The notes: a model not told the origin generated them from the sequence alone. Positions 15,248 to 24,112 are shown, counted from the stretch's first letter. The stretch: 27,458 nucleotides of DNA from Thioglobus_B sp964558405 (GCA_964558405.1 CAZLDG010000018.1:1-27458); one strand, 5' to 3'. Program-made: numbers and translations.

Positions 15248-16234
15248 ATGTCAATTTTAACCCATAGACCACGCCGTATGAGAAAACACGCACATACCCG
15301 TGAATTAATGCGTGAAAACACCCTTACTACGGATGATTTAATTTATCCAATCTTTGTAATTGAGGGCGAGAACCAGCGTGAGAAAATTGACTCAATGCCT
15401 GATATTGAGCGTCTGAGTATTGACCAGCTGCTATTAGAGGCCAAGGAGTTGGCCGAGCTCGGTATTCGTGCTGTGGCGCTATTTCCGGTGGTGGGTGAGG
15501 CCAAAAAATCCTTAGATGCTGCTGAGGCTTTTAACCCCGAGGGTTTAGCCCAAAGAGCAGTACGCGCACTCAAAGCACAGACACCAGAGATTGCAGTGAT
15601 TACTGACGTAGCCCTAGATCCTTTTACCACCCACGGTCAAGACGGTCTGATTGATGAATCTGGTTACGTACTAAACGATGAAACCGTCGAGGTTTTGGTT
15701 AAGCAAGCTCTATCGCACGCTAGAGCAGGCGCCGATATTGTGGCGCCATCGGATATGATGGATGGACGCATTGGCGCTATTCGCGAAGCCTTAGAAGAGA
15801 ATGGTTTTATCTATACCAATATTTTGGCCTACTCGGCCAAATACGCTTCGAGTTATTACGGACCGTTTCGTGATGCGGTTGGCTCTGCTGCCAATCTGGG
15901 CGCTTCTAGCAAAGAGACTTACCAAATGGATCCAGCCAACTCGGATGAGGCCATTCGTGAAGTGGGCATGGATATTGATGAAGGTGCAGACATGGTGATG
16001 ATCAAACCTGGCCTACCTTATCTCGATATTGTTTATCGCATTAAACAAACCTTTGGTATGCCAACCTTTGCCTATCATGTCAGTGGTGAGTACGCCATGT
16101 TAAAAGCCGCGAGCCAAAATAACTGGATTAATGAGCAGGCTGTGGTGCTAGAAACCTTAACCTCCTTTAAGCGTGCTGGTGCTGACGCTGTACTCACCTA
16201 CTACGCCAAGCAGGCGGCCAAGTGGTTGAAATAA
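15248..16234 (+). CDS. hemB: Delta-aminolevulinic acid dehydratase (porphobilinogen synthase)
   Basis: Condenses two aminolevulinate molecules to porphobilinogen for haem. The 328 residues carry the two Schiff-base lysines, in YSAKYASS and MIKPGLPYLD. The metal region reads DVALDPFTTHGQDG, with Ala/Asp/Thr-type residues in place of the zinc cysteines, so it is a Mg-dependent, zinc-independent type. A perfect TATAAT (15211-15216) lies 32 bases before the ATG, but the -35 is weak. The ribosome site is poor (AAAGATCAAG). Confidence 0.96.
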   Translation: MSILTHRPRRMRKHAHTRELMRENTLTTDDLIYPIFVIEGENQREKIDSMPDIERLSIDQLLLEAKELAELGIRAVALFPVVGEAKKSLDAAEAFNPEGLAQRAVRALKAQTPEIAVITDVALDPFTTHGQDGLIDESGYVLNDETVEVLVKQALSHARAGADIVAPSDMMDGRIGAIREALEENGFIYTNILAYSAKYASSYYGPFRDAVGSAANLGASSKETYQMDPANSDEAIREVGMDIDEGADMVMIKPGLPYLDIVYRIKQTFGMPTFAYHVSGEYAMLKAASQNNWINEQAVVLETLTSFKRAGADAVLTYYAKQAAKWLK

Positions 16235-16290
16235 AAACATTTTTTATATTACTATATTATAATAATCTTATATAGATTGCAAAAATCGTG

Positions 16291-16296
16291 TATAAT
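16291..16296 (+). promoter_or_regulatory. Possible promoter for the coiled-coil protein gene
   Basis: A perfect TATAAT lies 39 bases before the ATG at 16335 in a 100-base, very AT-rich interval after hemB. The matching -35 position (16268-16273) reads TTATAT, sharing only the first two bases. No strong hairpin ending hemB was found in this interval. Confidence 0.4.
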
Positions 16297-16334
16297 AATT
16301 ACACTGTATTTAAACACTCTATAAAAAGATTATT

Positions 16335-17069
16335 ATGCAAAACAAATCCCCTTTTGTGATTATCGTCCTCGCCATCACCCTGGCCGGCACATACTTCTTC
16401 TACCAACAAAAAACCCAAGCACTACAAACTGAGATTGCTCAGATTACTCAAGAATATAACGCCAAGCTTGGTGTGCTTTCTGATCAAGCACAAGCAGAGG
16501 TTGATCGCGGCGATATCTCAGCACTGGAGAGTCTTAATAATCAACTGATTCAGACACGTAGCGAGCTACAAAAAGCCCAGAAGGCCTTGGCACGCTCTCA
16601 AGGGAAAACTCATGTACTGGGCGATGAAATCAAACAAATATCTGATGCTAGAGGTTCGGTTAACACACTAAAAGCAGAACTTAGCTCTACGCAAGAGCAG
16701 CTTAAGCTCTCTGCTGAGAAACTCAACTTATTGCAACAATTGTTTAAGGAGCAAAATACCCAACAAATTGACAAAAATATTGCGCGTATCACTCAACTCA
16801 AAGAGAGCTCTGTTGGTATTGCAGCAACTGGTTTGATTGTCCCGGTAGTTGGCGCTGCCACCTTGGCTTCTTATGCGATTGAAGAGATTGACAACTATTG
16901 TGCCAATATTGAAAATACCTTGAAATTAGAAAAACAAGTATTTGGTCAGGTGGTGTCAATGAATGACAAAGCGCAACAAGACTACCACAACCAATGCGTG
17001 GTTACTTTTAAAGAAAAACTACAAAAAAGAATTAAAGCGGGACTTGAACAAGTCAAGCCCGCTCAATAG
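16335..17069 (+). CDS. Unknown membrane-anchored coiled-coil protein
   Basis: The 244-residue product is not recognised. Residues 7-23 are a hydrophobic anchor with no cleavage site. About 24-155 are Gln/Glu/Lys/Leu rich with heptad-like spacing and read as a long coiled coil. Residues 160-183 (GIAATGLIVPVVGAATLASY) form a second hydrophobic segment. The tail has Cys189 and Cys221 and ends Lys rich. The anchor-coil-hairpin layout resembles envelope spacer or membrane-remodelling proteins, but no family can be named. It is a single-gene unit with its own likely promoter and a terminator at its end, converging on acs. Confidence 0.7.
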   Translation: MQNKSPFVIIVLAITLAGTYFFYQQKTQALQTEIAQITQEYNAKLGVLSDQAQAEVDRGDISALESLNNQLIQTRSELQKAQKALARSQGKTHVLGDEIKQISDARGSVNTLKAELSSTQEQLKLSAEKLNLLQQLFKEQNTQQIDKNIARITQLKESSVGIAATGLIVPVVGAATLASYAIEEIDNYCANIENTLKLEKQVFGQVVSMNDKAQQDYHNQCVVTFKEKLQKRIKAGLEQVKPAQ

Positions 17070-17076
17070 GTTTTTT
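17037..17076. terminator. Shared hairpin ending the coiled-coil gene and acs
   Basis: A stem GCGGG/CCCGC plus CTTGA/TCAAG with a single A bulge and ACAAG loop (17037-17062) overlaps the last codons of the rightward gene. A T6 run follows at 17071-17076 on plus. On minus, the hairpin is followed by a T-rich stretch just after the acs stop. It can serve both strands; the eight-base distance to the plus T run makes it imperfect there. Confidence 0.6.
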
Positions 17077-18988
17077 ACTCGACGCGATTGCTGATTAAAT
17101 CATTCACCACTTCTGGCTCAGCCAATGTTGAAGTGTCACCTAGATTGTCATAATCGTTTTCCGCAATCTTTCTAAGAATACGACGCATGATCTTACCTGA
17201 ACGCGTCTTTGGTAGGCCTGGTGCGAACTGAATCTTATCAACGGTGGCAATTGGACCAATCTCGCTACGAACCAGCTTAACCAGCTCGGTCTTAAGTTCA
17301 TCCGTTGGCTCTACACCTTGCATGAGTGACACATAAGCATAGATGCCCTGACCCTTAATATCATGCGGATAACCCACTACTGCCGATTCTGAAACGTTTT
17401 CATGTAGTACCAGCGCTGATTCAATCTCAGCCGTACCCAAACGGTGGCCCGAGATGTTAAGTACATCATCCACACGACCGGTAATCCAATAATAACCATC
17501 GCCATCGCGTCTGACACCATCACCAGCAAAATATTTGCCTGGGAAGGTTGAGAAATACGCTTCCATGAATCTTTCGTGGTTATTGTAAAGTGTGCGCATC
17601 TGGCCCGGCCATGAACGCGCCATCACCAAAATACCTTCGGCTTCGCCATCTAGGATTTCGCCTTGCTCGTTTACCACTTGTGGCTCAATGCCAAAGAACG
17701 GTGTTGAAGCCGAACCTGGTTTTAGCGCTGTGGCATATGGCAATGGCGTAATCATATGACCACCGGTTTCGGTTTGCCACCAAGTATCTACAATTGGACA
17801 ACGATCTTGACCTACGGTGTGATAGTACCATTCCCAAGCTTCTGGGTTAATTGGTTCACCCACCGTACCTAAGATCTTAAGACTCTCGCGCGTGGTCGAG
17901 TTAACAAACTCATCACCCGCACCCATTAGCGCACGAATGGCCGTTGGTGCCGTATAGAAAGTATTCACCTTATGCTTATCAATCACCTGCCAAAAACGCG
18001 AGGCATCTGGATAGGTTGGCACACCTTCAAACATCAACGTCGTTGCGCCATTGGCCAGTGGTCCGTAAACAATATAAGAGTGACCTGTTACCCAACCAAC
18101 GTCAGCAGTACACCAGTAAATATCACCTTCTTGATAATCAAAGGTGTATTTATGCGTCATGGCTGCGTAGAGCAAATAACCGCCTGAGGTGTGCAATACA
18201 CCCTTAGGCTTACCTGTTGAGCCTGAGGTGTAAAGAATAAATAGTGGGTTTTCTGCATCAAAGCTCTCACATGGACACTCTGGCGCCATATCAGCCGTTA
18301 GTTCGTGATACCAAACATCACGCTCTGTCCAATTTACATCACCGCCAGTACGCTGCACGACAACAACTTTTTCAACACAGTCACAGCCTTCAAGTGCGGT
18401 ATCAACATTGGCTTTTAGTGGTACTGACTTACCGCCACGTACACCTTCGTCCGCAGTAATCACTACCTTGCATTCGGAGTCAAGCACTCGATCTTTTAGC
18501 GCCTCTGGTGAGAAGCCACCAAATACCACTGAGTGAATAGCGCCCAGTCTTGCACAAGCCAACATCGCATAAGAGGCTTCCAATACCATTGGCATATAAA
18601 TACAAACGCGATCGCCTTTGCCTACGCCTAGCGCTTTCAAACCATTGGCCAGTTTTGCTACTTCATCGTGTAGCTGTTGGTAAGTTACATTCTTGCTAAC
18701 GCCAGGATCATCACTTTCCCAAATAATCGCAGTCTGATTAGCGCGCTCAGGTAGGTGTCTGTCAATACAGTTATAAGCCACATTAAGCTCACCACCTTTA
18801 AACCATTCAATCAAACCCTGGGTGTAATCTACATTACTTACCTGATCCCAGGTCTTTTCCCAATCCAAAAATTCGTTGGCTTGCTCGGCCCAAAACACGT
18901 CAGAATTGTTAATAGATTCTGCATACATGTCCTTGTAAGTTTGCTCGTCACACAAAGGTTTTCTGTCTGATTTGATGATTGGATACAT
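17075..18988 (-). CDS. acs: Acetyl-CoA synthetase (AMP-forming)
   Basis: Activates acetate to acetyl-CoA through acetyl-AMP, the high-affinity route for scavenging acetate. The 637 residues show the adenylate-forming motifs: YTSGSTGKPKG (P-loop), WWQTETGG, YFAGDG and the hinge GRVDDVLNISGHRLGTAEIE. The C-terminal PKTRSGKIMRR keeps the catalytic Lys599, which is reversibly acetylated in homologues. It is the last gene of the leftward carboxylate module and has its own extended -10 promoter in the 77-base space behind the exonuclease gene, so it can be expressed apart from the transporter. Confidence 0.97.
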   Translation of the reverse strand: MYPIIKSDRKPLCDEQTYKDMYAESINNSDVFWAEQANEFLDWEKTWDQVSNVDYTQGLIEWFKGGELNVAYNCIDRHLPERANQTAIIWESDDPGVSKNVTYQQLHDEVAKLANGLKALGVGKGDRVCIYMPMVLEASYAMLACARLGAIHSVVFGGFSPEALKDRVLDSECKVVITADEGVRGGKSVPLKANVDTALEGCDCVEKVVVVQRTGGDVNWTERDVWYHELTADMAPECPCESFDAENPLFILYTSGSTGKPKGVLHTSGGYLLYAAMTHKYTFDYQEGDIYWCTADVGWVTGHSYIVYGPLANGATTLMFEGVPTYPDASRFWQVIDKHKVNTFYTAPTAIRALMGAGDEFVNSTTRESLKILGTVGEPINPEAWEWYYHTVGQDRCPIVDTWWQTETGGHMITPLPYATALKPGSASTPFFGIEPQVVNEQGEILDGEAEGILVMARSWPGQMRTLYNNHERFMEAYFSTFPGKYFAGDGVRRDGDGYYWITGRVDDVLNISGHRLGTAEIESALVLHENVSESAVVGYPHDIKGQGIYAYVSLMQGVEPTDELKTELVKLVRSEIGPIATVDKIQFAPGLPKTRSGKIMRRILRKIAENDYDNLGDTSTLAEPEVVNDLISNRVE

Positions 18989-19027
18989 AGTTAATTCCGC
19001 CCCAAGATTTAAAAAGATAAAACTAGC

Positions 19028-19036
19028 ATAATACCA
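19028..19036 (-). promoter_or_regulatory. Extended -10 promoter of acs
   Basis: The minus strand reads TGGTATTAT about 40 bases before the acs ATG, in an A/T-rich 77-base interval. The -35 at 17 bases (TTATTG) is weak, suggesting dependence on the extended -10 or an activator. Confidence 0.5.
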
Positions 19037-19065
19037 AAAAAATATTTTTCAATAAAAATATTTCT

Positions 19066-19758
19066 CTAAAGTAACTCTTTAAGTTTACTATGCGGATTTT
19101 TTCCCATATGTGAGAGTTGCGCTAAGAATAATTCAGCGGTGGAAATGGCGTCTTGCATGGCGTGATGCGCCTTGTATCTGGGTAGATTGTATTTACCACT
19201 AAGATTAAACAATCTCAGGTTTTTCGGGTCAATATAACCCCCCTCTCTTTGCTGCCTCTTGGATTCGATCCTCAATGTATCGAGCATACGAAATGGCAAA
19301 TCATCAACACCGTAGAGCAGTGTGCTGGCCTTGTTGATAAAGCTCTTTTCAATACGATCAAAATGCACCACCAACACCCGGTTTTGCATCAGTGAGAGCA
19401 GGTGTTCCATCATTTGTGTGAGCTTTACCCCTTGTTGCACTTCATCATCGGTTAGCTCATGAATGGCCACACTCTCCTCATTCATGTCTTGCTTGGGGTT
19501 AACCAGCATATGGCCGCTTTCACTCAAAGAGATATGCAAATCTTTAATCAGGGTATAGCCCAAACTCACAATACGATCGCGCTCTACGTCCAGACCTGTG
19601 GTTTCAAAATCCAACACCAAGAATTCAACCTCATTTAGAGGCGTCTTAGCCTCAGGCAGTGGGATTGACAAGTATTGCTGTAGTGCAGGCGCTAACTCAG
19701 GGGTTTTTAATAACTTTAATCGGCGACGCTCTAGTAATTGATTGCTGATAAAGTTCAT
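19066..19758 (-). CDS. DEDDh 3'-5' exonuclease, DnaQ-like, of the carboxylate module
   Basis: The 230-residue product has an N-terminal helical region (1-40), then an RNase T/DnaQ fold: Exo I DFETTG (Asp50, Glu52), Exo II around VVHFD (Asp134), and Exo III with His198 and Asp203 in HHAMQDA. The beta-clamp motif found on the replicative DnaQ at 25229-25897 is absent. This type commonly accompanies the CBS/DUF294 nucleotidyltransferase gene beside acs or symporter genes in proteobacteria. Its ATG overlaps the nucleotidyltransferase stop by one base, implying linked translation. Substrate unknown; a role in DNA replication is unlikely from context. Confidence 0.85.
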   Translation of the reverse strand: MNFISNQLLERRRLKLLKTPELAPALQQYLSIPLPEAKTPLNEVEFLVLDFETTGLDVERDRIVSLGYTLIKDLHISLSESGHMLVNPKQDMNEESVAIHELTDDEVQQGVKLTQMMEHLLSLMQNRVLVVHFDRIEKSFINKASTLLYGVDDLPFRMLDTLRIESKRQQREGGYIDPKNLRLFNLSGKYNLPRYKAHHAMQDAISTAELFLAQLSHMGKNPHSKLKELL

Positions 19759-21590
19759 TAAAGAATCGAAGTTTGATACTGAGAACCCATGGCACTTTGC
19801 ATCTGTGAGATGCTATTAAAAGCATCTTTAAGGTGTTTTTTATCCAGCGATGAAATCTCACTTGGCAGTACATAATTATCCGCTACCTGCTCTTGTTGGA
19901 TTTGAATCGCCTGGTGTTTAATGCGAATACTATTGATAAACTTATACGCCTCAAATAGCTCTTGTGCGCCTGAAGCGCTCAAGCCACCTGAGTCAGATAA
20001 TAGTGTTAATCTATCTAACGTGTTCACCGCTGAAATCTTATTGGACAGTGCATAAACCCTAGCACAATCAATCACCGGTACCACACCACGTTTTTTCAAA
20101 TTAAGCGCCTTATCATGCGGACCATGCTCCTCCAAGATGAAATTACGGAAAAATCCCAGTGGTGGTTGATAATGATTGGCATTAGAGGCCATATGCGACA
20201 AAAAGATGGTGTTTTTAGAGGCTTTATCTAGCACTTCATTCATCAAGCCTTTTAGTAAGCTAGAATCGCCATAAATACATTTGGTGTCAAAGAAAATACT
20301 GGCATGCATAAGCGCCTTAGGATCAGAGGCCTCAATCCACTGATGAAAGTACTCACGCCAGGTTGATAAAGGCTGGCGCCATTTGTCATTGGTCGCCATC
20401 ACATCACCCGGACAATACACATAACCACAGGCATTCAAACCATCGCTAACATATTTGGCCAATTCTAAGAAATACGCCCCATGCTCATGCTCATTGTAAT
20501 CATCGGCGAGAATCAGTAAATTATCCTGGTCTGAATGCAGAATTTGCTCACTTCTGGCTAAGGATCCTGCTACCACCCAAGCGTAGTTAATTGGTGCTTC
20601 GCCCAATTGCTGTTCTGCCAGTTTTAATAACTGTTGGTTAATGGCACGGCCCACCGAGCTCACCGAATAAGCAATGTCATGCTCGTCCATATTGGCCTCA
20701 ACATCGCGCACTACCAGCAGTGGGATTTGACTCGAGATTTTCACCAATTGCTCAATCGAGGTAGAACACTGAATCTCATTAATGAGAAACACCACATTGT
20801 GGCTTTGCTTTCTGAGTAGATCCGCTGCAGTAATCACCCCAGCCACTTCGTTATTTTTTAGAATCGGCAGATGGCGAATGCGTTTAGAGGCCATTAACAA
20901 CATAGCCTCTACACCACTTTGATAATGCTGAATAGTCACTGGATCAGCACTCATAATCTTAGAAATTGGCGCTTGAGTATCAATCGCCCCTGCTACCACC
21001 TTGGTACAAAAAGCGCGATCGGTAATAATGCCGCACAAATTGTTTTTATCATCAACCACCATCACCGAGGTCACGTGCTTTTCACCCATTAGTTGGGCCA
21101 CCTGTTGGATCGGGGTATTAGCTTCAACCAGATAAGGATGATTGGCACGCGTCATCTCTAGTACCGAATCATTCAGTAGATGTGAGGCGGTATCTGAGGG
21201 TAGGGATTTACTGGCTAGGTTCTGCTTGGAGAAAAAATAATCATTAATCTCACTCACCTGTCCCAACAAATCAAAAAAGGCTTGTTTAGGAATGCGATAG
21301 TACAGCGTATCTTCGATACAGCTGTGCTGGAAAATTGAGAGTTGTGGATGACAGCCAAACCAATCATGCTCACCCAATAAAGTGTGCAATTTTTCGTTTT
21401 CATCTTCAATTTGAATGGCGCCCTTGCGCACCAAATAGATGAATTCAGGCTTGATGGTGAGAATATAGCCACGCTTGCGATAGCCAACCTCTACCAATTC
21501 GCCTAATTTTAGTAGTTGCTCATCACTAGCAGCCTCTAGAGGCAGTGTGGATTGAAAAAATTCCTGAACCTCGAGACTTTCAATTTCCAT
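19758..21590 (-). CDS. cNMP-like/CBS/DUF294 nucleotidyltransferase
   Basis: The 610-residue multidomain protein reads, in order: a cyclic-nucleotide-binding-like beta barrel (about 10-125; the usual phosphate-binding cassette is degraded); a CBS pair (about 150-262, with VTSVMVVDD, GIITDRAF, RIRHLPIL and GVITAADLL); a DUF294 nucleotidyltransferase domain with G342-S-x-x-R346-x-E348 and Asp354/Asp356 in SDQDN; and a DUF294 C-terminal helical domain. The active site resembles that of the GlnD uridylyltransferase, so it may modify a protein or transfer a nucleotide in response to adenylate or other ligands on the CBS domains. That is inference; the family's target is not known to me. It is coupled to its neighbours by one-base overlaps on both sides. 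Confidence 0.88.
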   Translation of the reverse strand: MEIESLEVQEFFQSTLPLEAASDEQLLKLGELVEVGYRKRGYILTIKPEFIYLVRKGAIQIEDENEKLHTLLGEHDWFGCHPQLSIFQHSCIEDTLYYRIPKQAFFDLLGQVSEINDYFFSKQNLASKSLPSDTASHLLNDSVLEMTRANHPYLVEANTPIQQVAQLMGEKHVTSVMVVDDKNNLCGIITDRAFCTKVVAGAIDTQAPISKIMSADPVTIQHYQSGVEAMLLMASKRIRHLPILKNNEVAGVITAADLLRKQSHNVVFLINEIQCSTSIEQLVKISSQIPLLVVRDVEANMDEHDIAYSVSSVGRAINQQLLKLAEQQLGEAPINYAWVVAGSLARSEQILHSDQDNLLILADDYNEHEHGAYFLELAKYVSDGLNACGYVYCPGDVMATNDKWRQPLSTWREYFHQWIEASDPKALMHASIFFDTKCIYGDSSLLKGLMNEVLDKASKNTIFLSHMASNANHYQPPLGFFRNFILEEHGPHDKALNLKKRGVVPVIDCARVYALSNKISAVNTLDRLTLLSDSGGLSASGAQELFEAYKFINSIRIKHQAIQIQQEQVADNYVLPSEISSLDKKHLKDAFNSISQMQSAMGSQYQTSIL

Positions 21591-22072
21591 TACTGATAAA
21601 CCGGCTCTTTATAGATAAAAACCAAAGGAATCTCTGCAAAGAATTGACTGCCACCTGTAGAGATAACCAATTGCATATAGTCAGTCTTATCAACACTCAC
21701 CAACTGGGAACGCCAACTTAGGCCGTCACCATTGATATTGTCCATCGCCATAGGCGAAGAATTCACACCCTTGTCAGAGACAATAGCGTAGTTAATGTTG
21801 TCAATCGCCTTATTGGCGCTAAGACTAATATGGTTGTTGCCATATTGATGAACATCGCCCATGAGGCTAAGTTCAAGATTGCCATTTTCTAAGTCACACT
21901 GGCCACTGGCCCAACGACAATTAGATTTGGCTAAAAAAGTATAGGTTTGACCTTCAACGGCCTGATGCGGTCGTTCAGATACATAGTGATCTACCGCGAA
22001 AAAACTAATCAGCGCAAGAATAGGCGCGACAATAAAAGAGGCAATAACATGCTTATTTTTAAAAAAACTCAT
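21590..22072 (-). CDS. Unknown membrane-anchored periplasmic protein of the carboxylate module
   Basis: The 160-residue product has a basic N-terminus and one hydrophobic helix (about 9-27). A predicted periplasmic domain follows, with two cysteines (Cys52, Cys59, in NCRWASGQC) spaced for a disulfide and a beta-rich look thereafter, ending in VFIYKEP. No family is recognised. The ATG lies only 18 bases after the symporter terminator, so expression probably needs read-through. Its stop overlaps the nucleotidyltransferase start by one base, so the two are likely made together, perhaps as a membrane sensor or partner. Confidence 0.75.
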   Translation of the reverse strand: MSFFKNKHVIASFIVAPILALISFFAVDHYVSERPHQAVEGQTYTFLAKSNCRWASGQCDLENGNLELSLMGDVHQYGNNHISLSANKAIDNINYAIVSDKGVNSSPMAMDNINGDGLSWRSQLVSVDKTDYMQLVISTGGSQFFAEIPLVFIYKEPVYQ

Positions 22073-22090
22073 AATCTTATTTTAAATAAA

Positions 22091-22118
22091 AAAACACCCG
22101 GCAGGTGCCGGGTGTTTT
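22091..22118 (-). terminator. Strong terminator after the symporter gene
   Basis: A 12-13 bp stem (22091-22103 with 22106-22118, AAAACACCCGGCA and its complement) has a tiny loop and, on the minus strand, a T7 tract. It ends the DUF4212-symporter message 20 bases after the symporter stop. Since the next leftward gene starts 18 bases further on without room for a promoter, it probably acts as an attenuating, partial terminator. Confidence 0.9.
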
Positions 22119-22137
22119 AAGTAACAATTAAGTAGAT

Positions 22138-23847
22138 TTACTTAGCTGCAGGAACACGAATGTTCTCAACCATTTTCTCTACTTCTGCTGGTACGGCAGC
22201 AGTGTTCTTCATTACTAGGAATGCTACCGCGAAGTTAACCGCAGCACCAATCGCACCAAAGGCGTTAGGCTCAATGCCTAGGAACCAGTTTGGAGAGATA
22301 TCCCAGAAGATAGTTTCCTTCATAAACATAATACCCTTATGATAGAAAACGTACACTAGTGTTACACCGATACCTGCAAGCATACCTGCAATCGCACCTT
22401 CTTTGTTCATCTTCTTAGAGAAGATACCCATCATTAGGGCTGGGAAGATACTTGATGCCGCTAGACCGAAGGCTAGTGCCACTGTACCTGCCGCAAAGTC
22501 AGGAGGATTGAAGCCGAAGTAACCTGCTAGCGCAATTGCACCGGCCATAGAGATTCGACTATAAAGTAACTCTTGTTTCTCAGTAATCTCAGGATGCCAT
22601 ACACCCTTGAGTAAGTCGTGAGAGATAGAAGATGCAATCGCTAGTAGTAGACCTGCCGCAGTTGATAGTGCTGCTGCCAGACCACCTGCCGCTACAATCG
22701 CAATTACCCAGTTAGGTAGTTTTGCAATTTCAGGGTTAGCTAGTACCATGATATCTCTATCAACCTTAACCATTTCGTTCTTAGCTTTGTCGCCTACATA
22801 CTGAATCAGGCCGTCACCGTTCTTATCTTCAAACTTAAGTAGACCTGTAGTCTCCCAGTTCTTGAACCAAGTCGGACGATCTGCGTATGCAAGGTTTTGC
22901 TCAGCTGTTGGCTGATCAATTGTTGTCATTAGGTTTAGACGAGCCATAGCAGCAACCGCAGGAGCAGTTGTATATAGAATCGCAATAAACACTAGTGCCC
23001 AACCTGCAGACTCACGCGCTGCTTTTACTGAAGATACAGTAAAGAATCTCATGATTACGTGTGGAAGACCCGCAGTACCAATCATTAGAGATAGCGTGTA
23101 AACGAACATGTTAGTTAAGCTCAAACGTGCTTGAGTTGTGTACTCAGTAAAGCCAAGCTGTGTTACTACTTGATCAAGTTTGTCTAGTAGATAAACACCA
23201 TCAGCCATAGTAGAACCAAGACCTAGTTGTGGAATTGGGTTACCTGTTAGCATGAATGAAATGAAGATTGCTGGAATTGTATAAGCAATAATCATAATTA
23301 CGTACTGTGCAATCTGCGTGTAGGTAATACCTTTCATACCACCCATTACAGCGTAGATGAATACGATACCCATACCTGTTAGTAGACCAACATCGTAGCT
23401 TACTTCTAGGAATCTTGAGAATGCCACACCGATACCTTTCATCTGACCAATTACATAAGTAACTGACGCGATGATCAAACAAATAACCGCAACAACACGC
23501 GCAGTCTTTGAATAGTAACGATCTGAGATAAACTCAGGTACTGTGAATGATCCGTGCTTTCTTAGATATGGTGCTAGTAGCATCGCTAGTAGTACATAAC
23601 CACCAGTCCAACCCATTAGGAACACTGAACCACCGTAGCCGTAGAACGCAATCAAACCCGCCATCGAGATGAATGACGCCGCACTCATCCAGTCAGCAGC
23701 CGTTGCCATACCATTGGCAACTGGATGAATACCACCACCCGCTACATAAAATTCTTGCGTACTACCGGCTCTCGCCCAGAACGCAATACCAATGTAGAGT
23801 GCAAACGTTGCACCTACAAATAAAAACGTTAATGTTTGTAAATCCAT
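22138..23847 (-). CDS. Sodium:solute symporter, VC_2705-type large subunit (acetate/carboxylate uptake)
   Basis: A multi-helix SSS-family transporter of 569 residues. It has the LeuT-fold features of the family: FYVAGGGIHPVANGMATAADWMSAASF near residues 33-59 (Na+-site region), MGGMKGITYTQIAQY, GTAGLPHVIMRFFT and LAAALSTAAGLLLAIASS. It belongs to the subfamily paired with a DUF4212 small subunit, encoded just upstream. An extra-membrane insert (about 310-375) contains an EF-hand-like DxNxDGxI loop at 341-348. Strong AAGGGGAG ribosome site. acs nearby points to acetate or a related short monocarboxylate as substrate; ActP itself is a relative. Confidence 0.9.
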   Translation of the reverse strand: MDLQTLTFLFVGATFALYIGIAFWARAGSTQEFYVAGGGIHPVANGMATAADWMSAASFISMAGLIAFYGYGGSVFLMGWTGGYVLLAMLLAPYLRKHGSFTVPEFISDRYYSKTARVVAVICLIIASVTYVIGQMKGIGVAFSRFLEVSYDVGLLTGMGIVFIYAVMGGMKGITYTQIAQYVIMIIAYTIPAIFISFMLTGNPIPQLGLGSTMADGVYLLDKLDQVVTQLGFTEYTTQARLSLTNMFVYTLSLMIGTAGLPHVIMRFFTVSSVKAARESAGWALVFIAILYTTAPAVAAMARLNLMTTIDQPTAEQNLAYADRPTWFKNWETTGLLKFEDKNGDGLIQYVGDKAKNEMVKVDRDIMVLANPEIAKLPNWVIAIVAAGGLAAALSTAAGLLLAIASSISHDLLKGVWHPEITEKQELLYSRISMAGAIALAGYFGFNPPDFAAGTVALAFGLAASSIFPALMMGIFSKKMNKEGAIAGMLAGIGVTLVYVFYHKGIMFMKETIFWDISPNWFLGIEPNAFGAIGAAVNFAVAFLVMKNTAAVPAEVEKMVENIRVPAAK

Positions 23848-23860
23848 TTAAATACTCCCC

Positions 23861-24112
23861 TTATTTCTCATGAACGTTGAACTCTTTGTCGATCTCGCCC
23901 ATTTTCTTCGCGTAGTAGAAAATCAGCGCAACAAAGGTATAGATAGAGCCCTGTTGTGCAAACCAAAAGCCTAACTTATATCCACCGAGATTAATAGTAT
24001 TTAATGCATCTACGAGCACAATACCGAATAAATACGAAACGACAAACCAAATGACTAGGCATTTCGTAATTAAAGCTATATTGGCCTTCCAATAAGCATT
24101 ATTTTCTGACAT
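23861..24112 (-). CDS. DUF4212 small subunit of the sodium:solute symporter
   Basis: The 83-residue membrane protein has two hydrophobic helices (about 13-35 and 46-67) and the family pattern WKAN...CLVIWFVVSYLFGI...GFWFAQQGSI...FVALIFYY...IDKEFNV. DUF4212 proteins are encoded directly before VC_2705-type symporters and are thought to be their small subunit, analogous to YjcH with ActP. It has a strong AGGGGG ribosome site. It is the first gene of the symporter message, 13 bases ahead of the large subunit. A palindromic operator candidate lies in its leader. Confidence 0.92.
   Translation of the reverse strand: MSENNAYWKANIALITKCLVIWFVVSYLFGIVLVDALNTINLGGYKLGFWFAQQGSIYTFVALIFYYAKKMGEIDKEFNVHEK

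Noticed and set aside
19066..19758. Calling the module exonuclease a second dnaQ
   Set aside because: It lacks the clamp-binding motif and epsilon tail present in the gene at 25229-25897 and sits in a metabolic operon.
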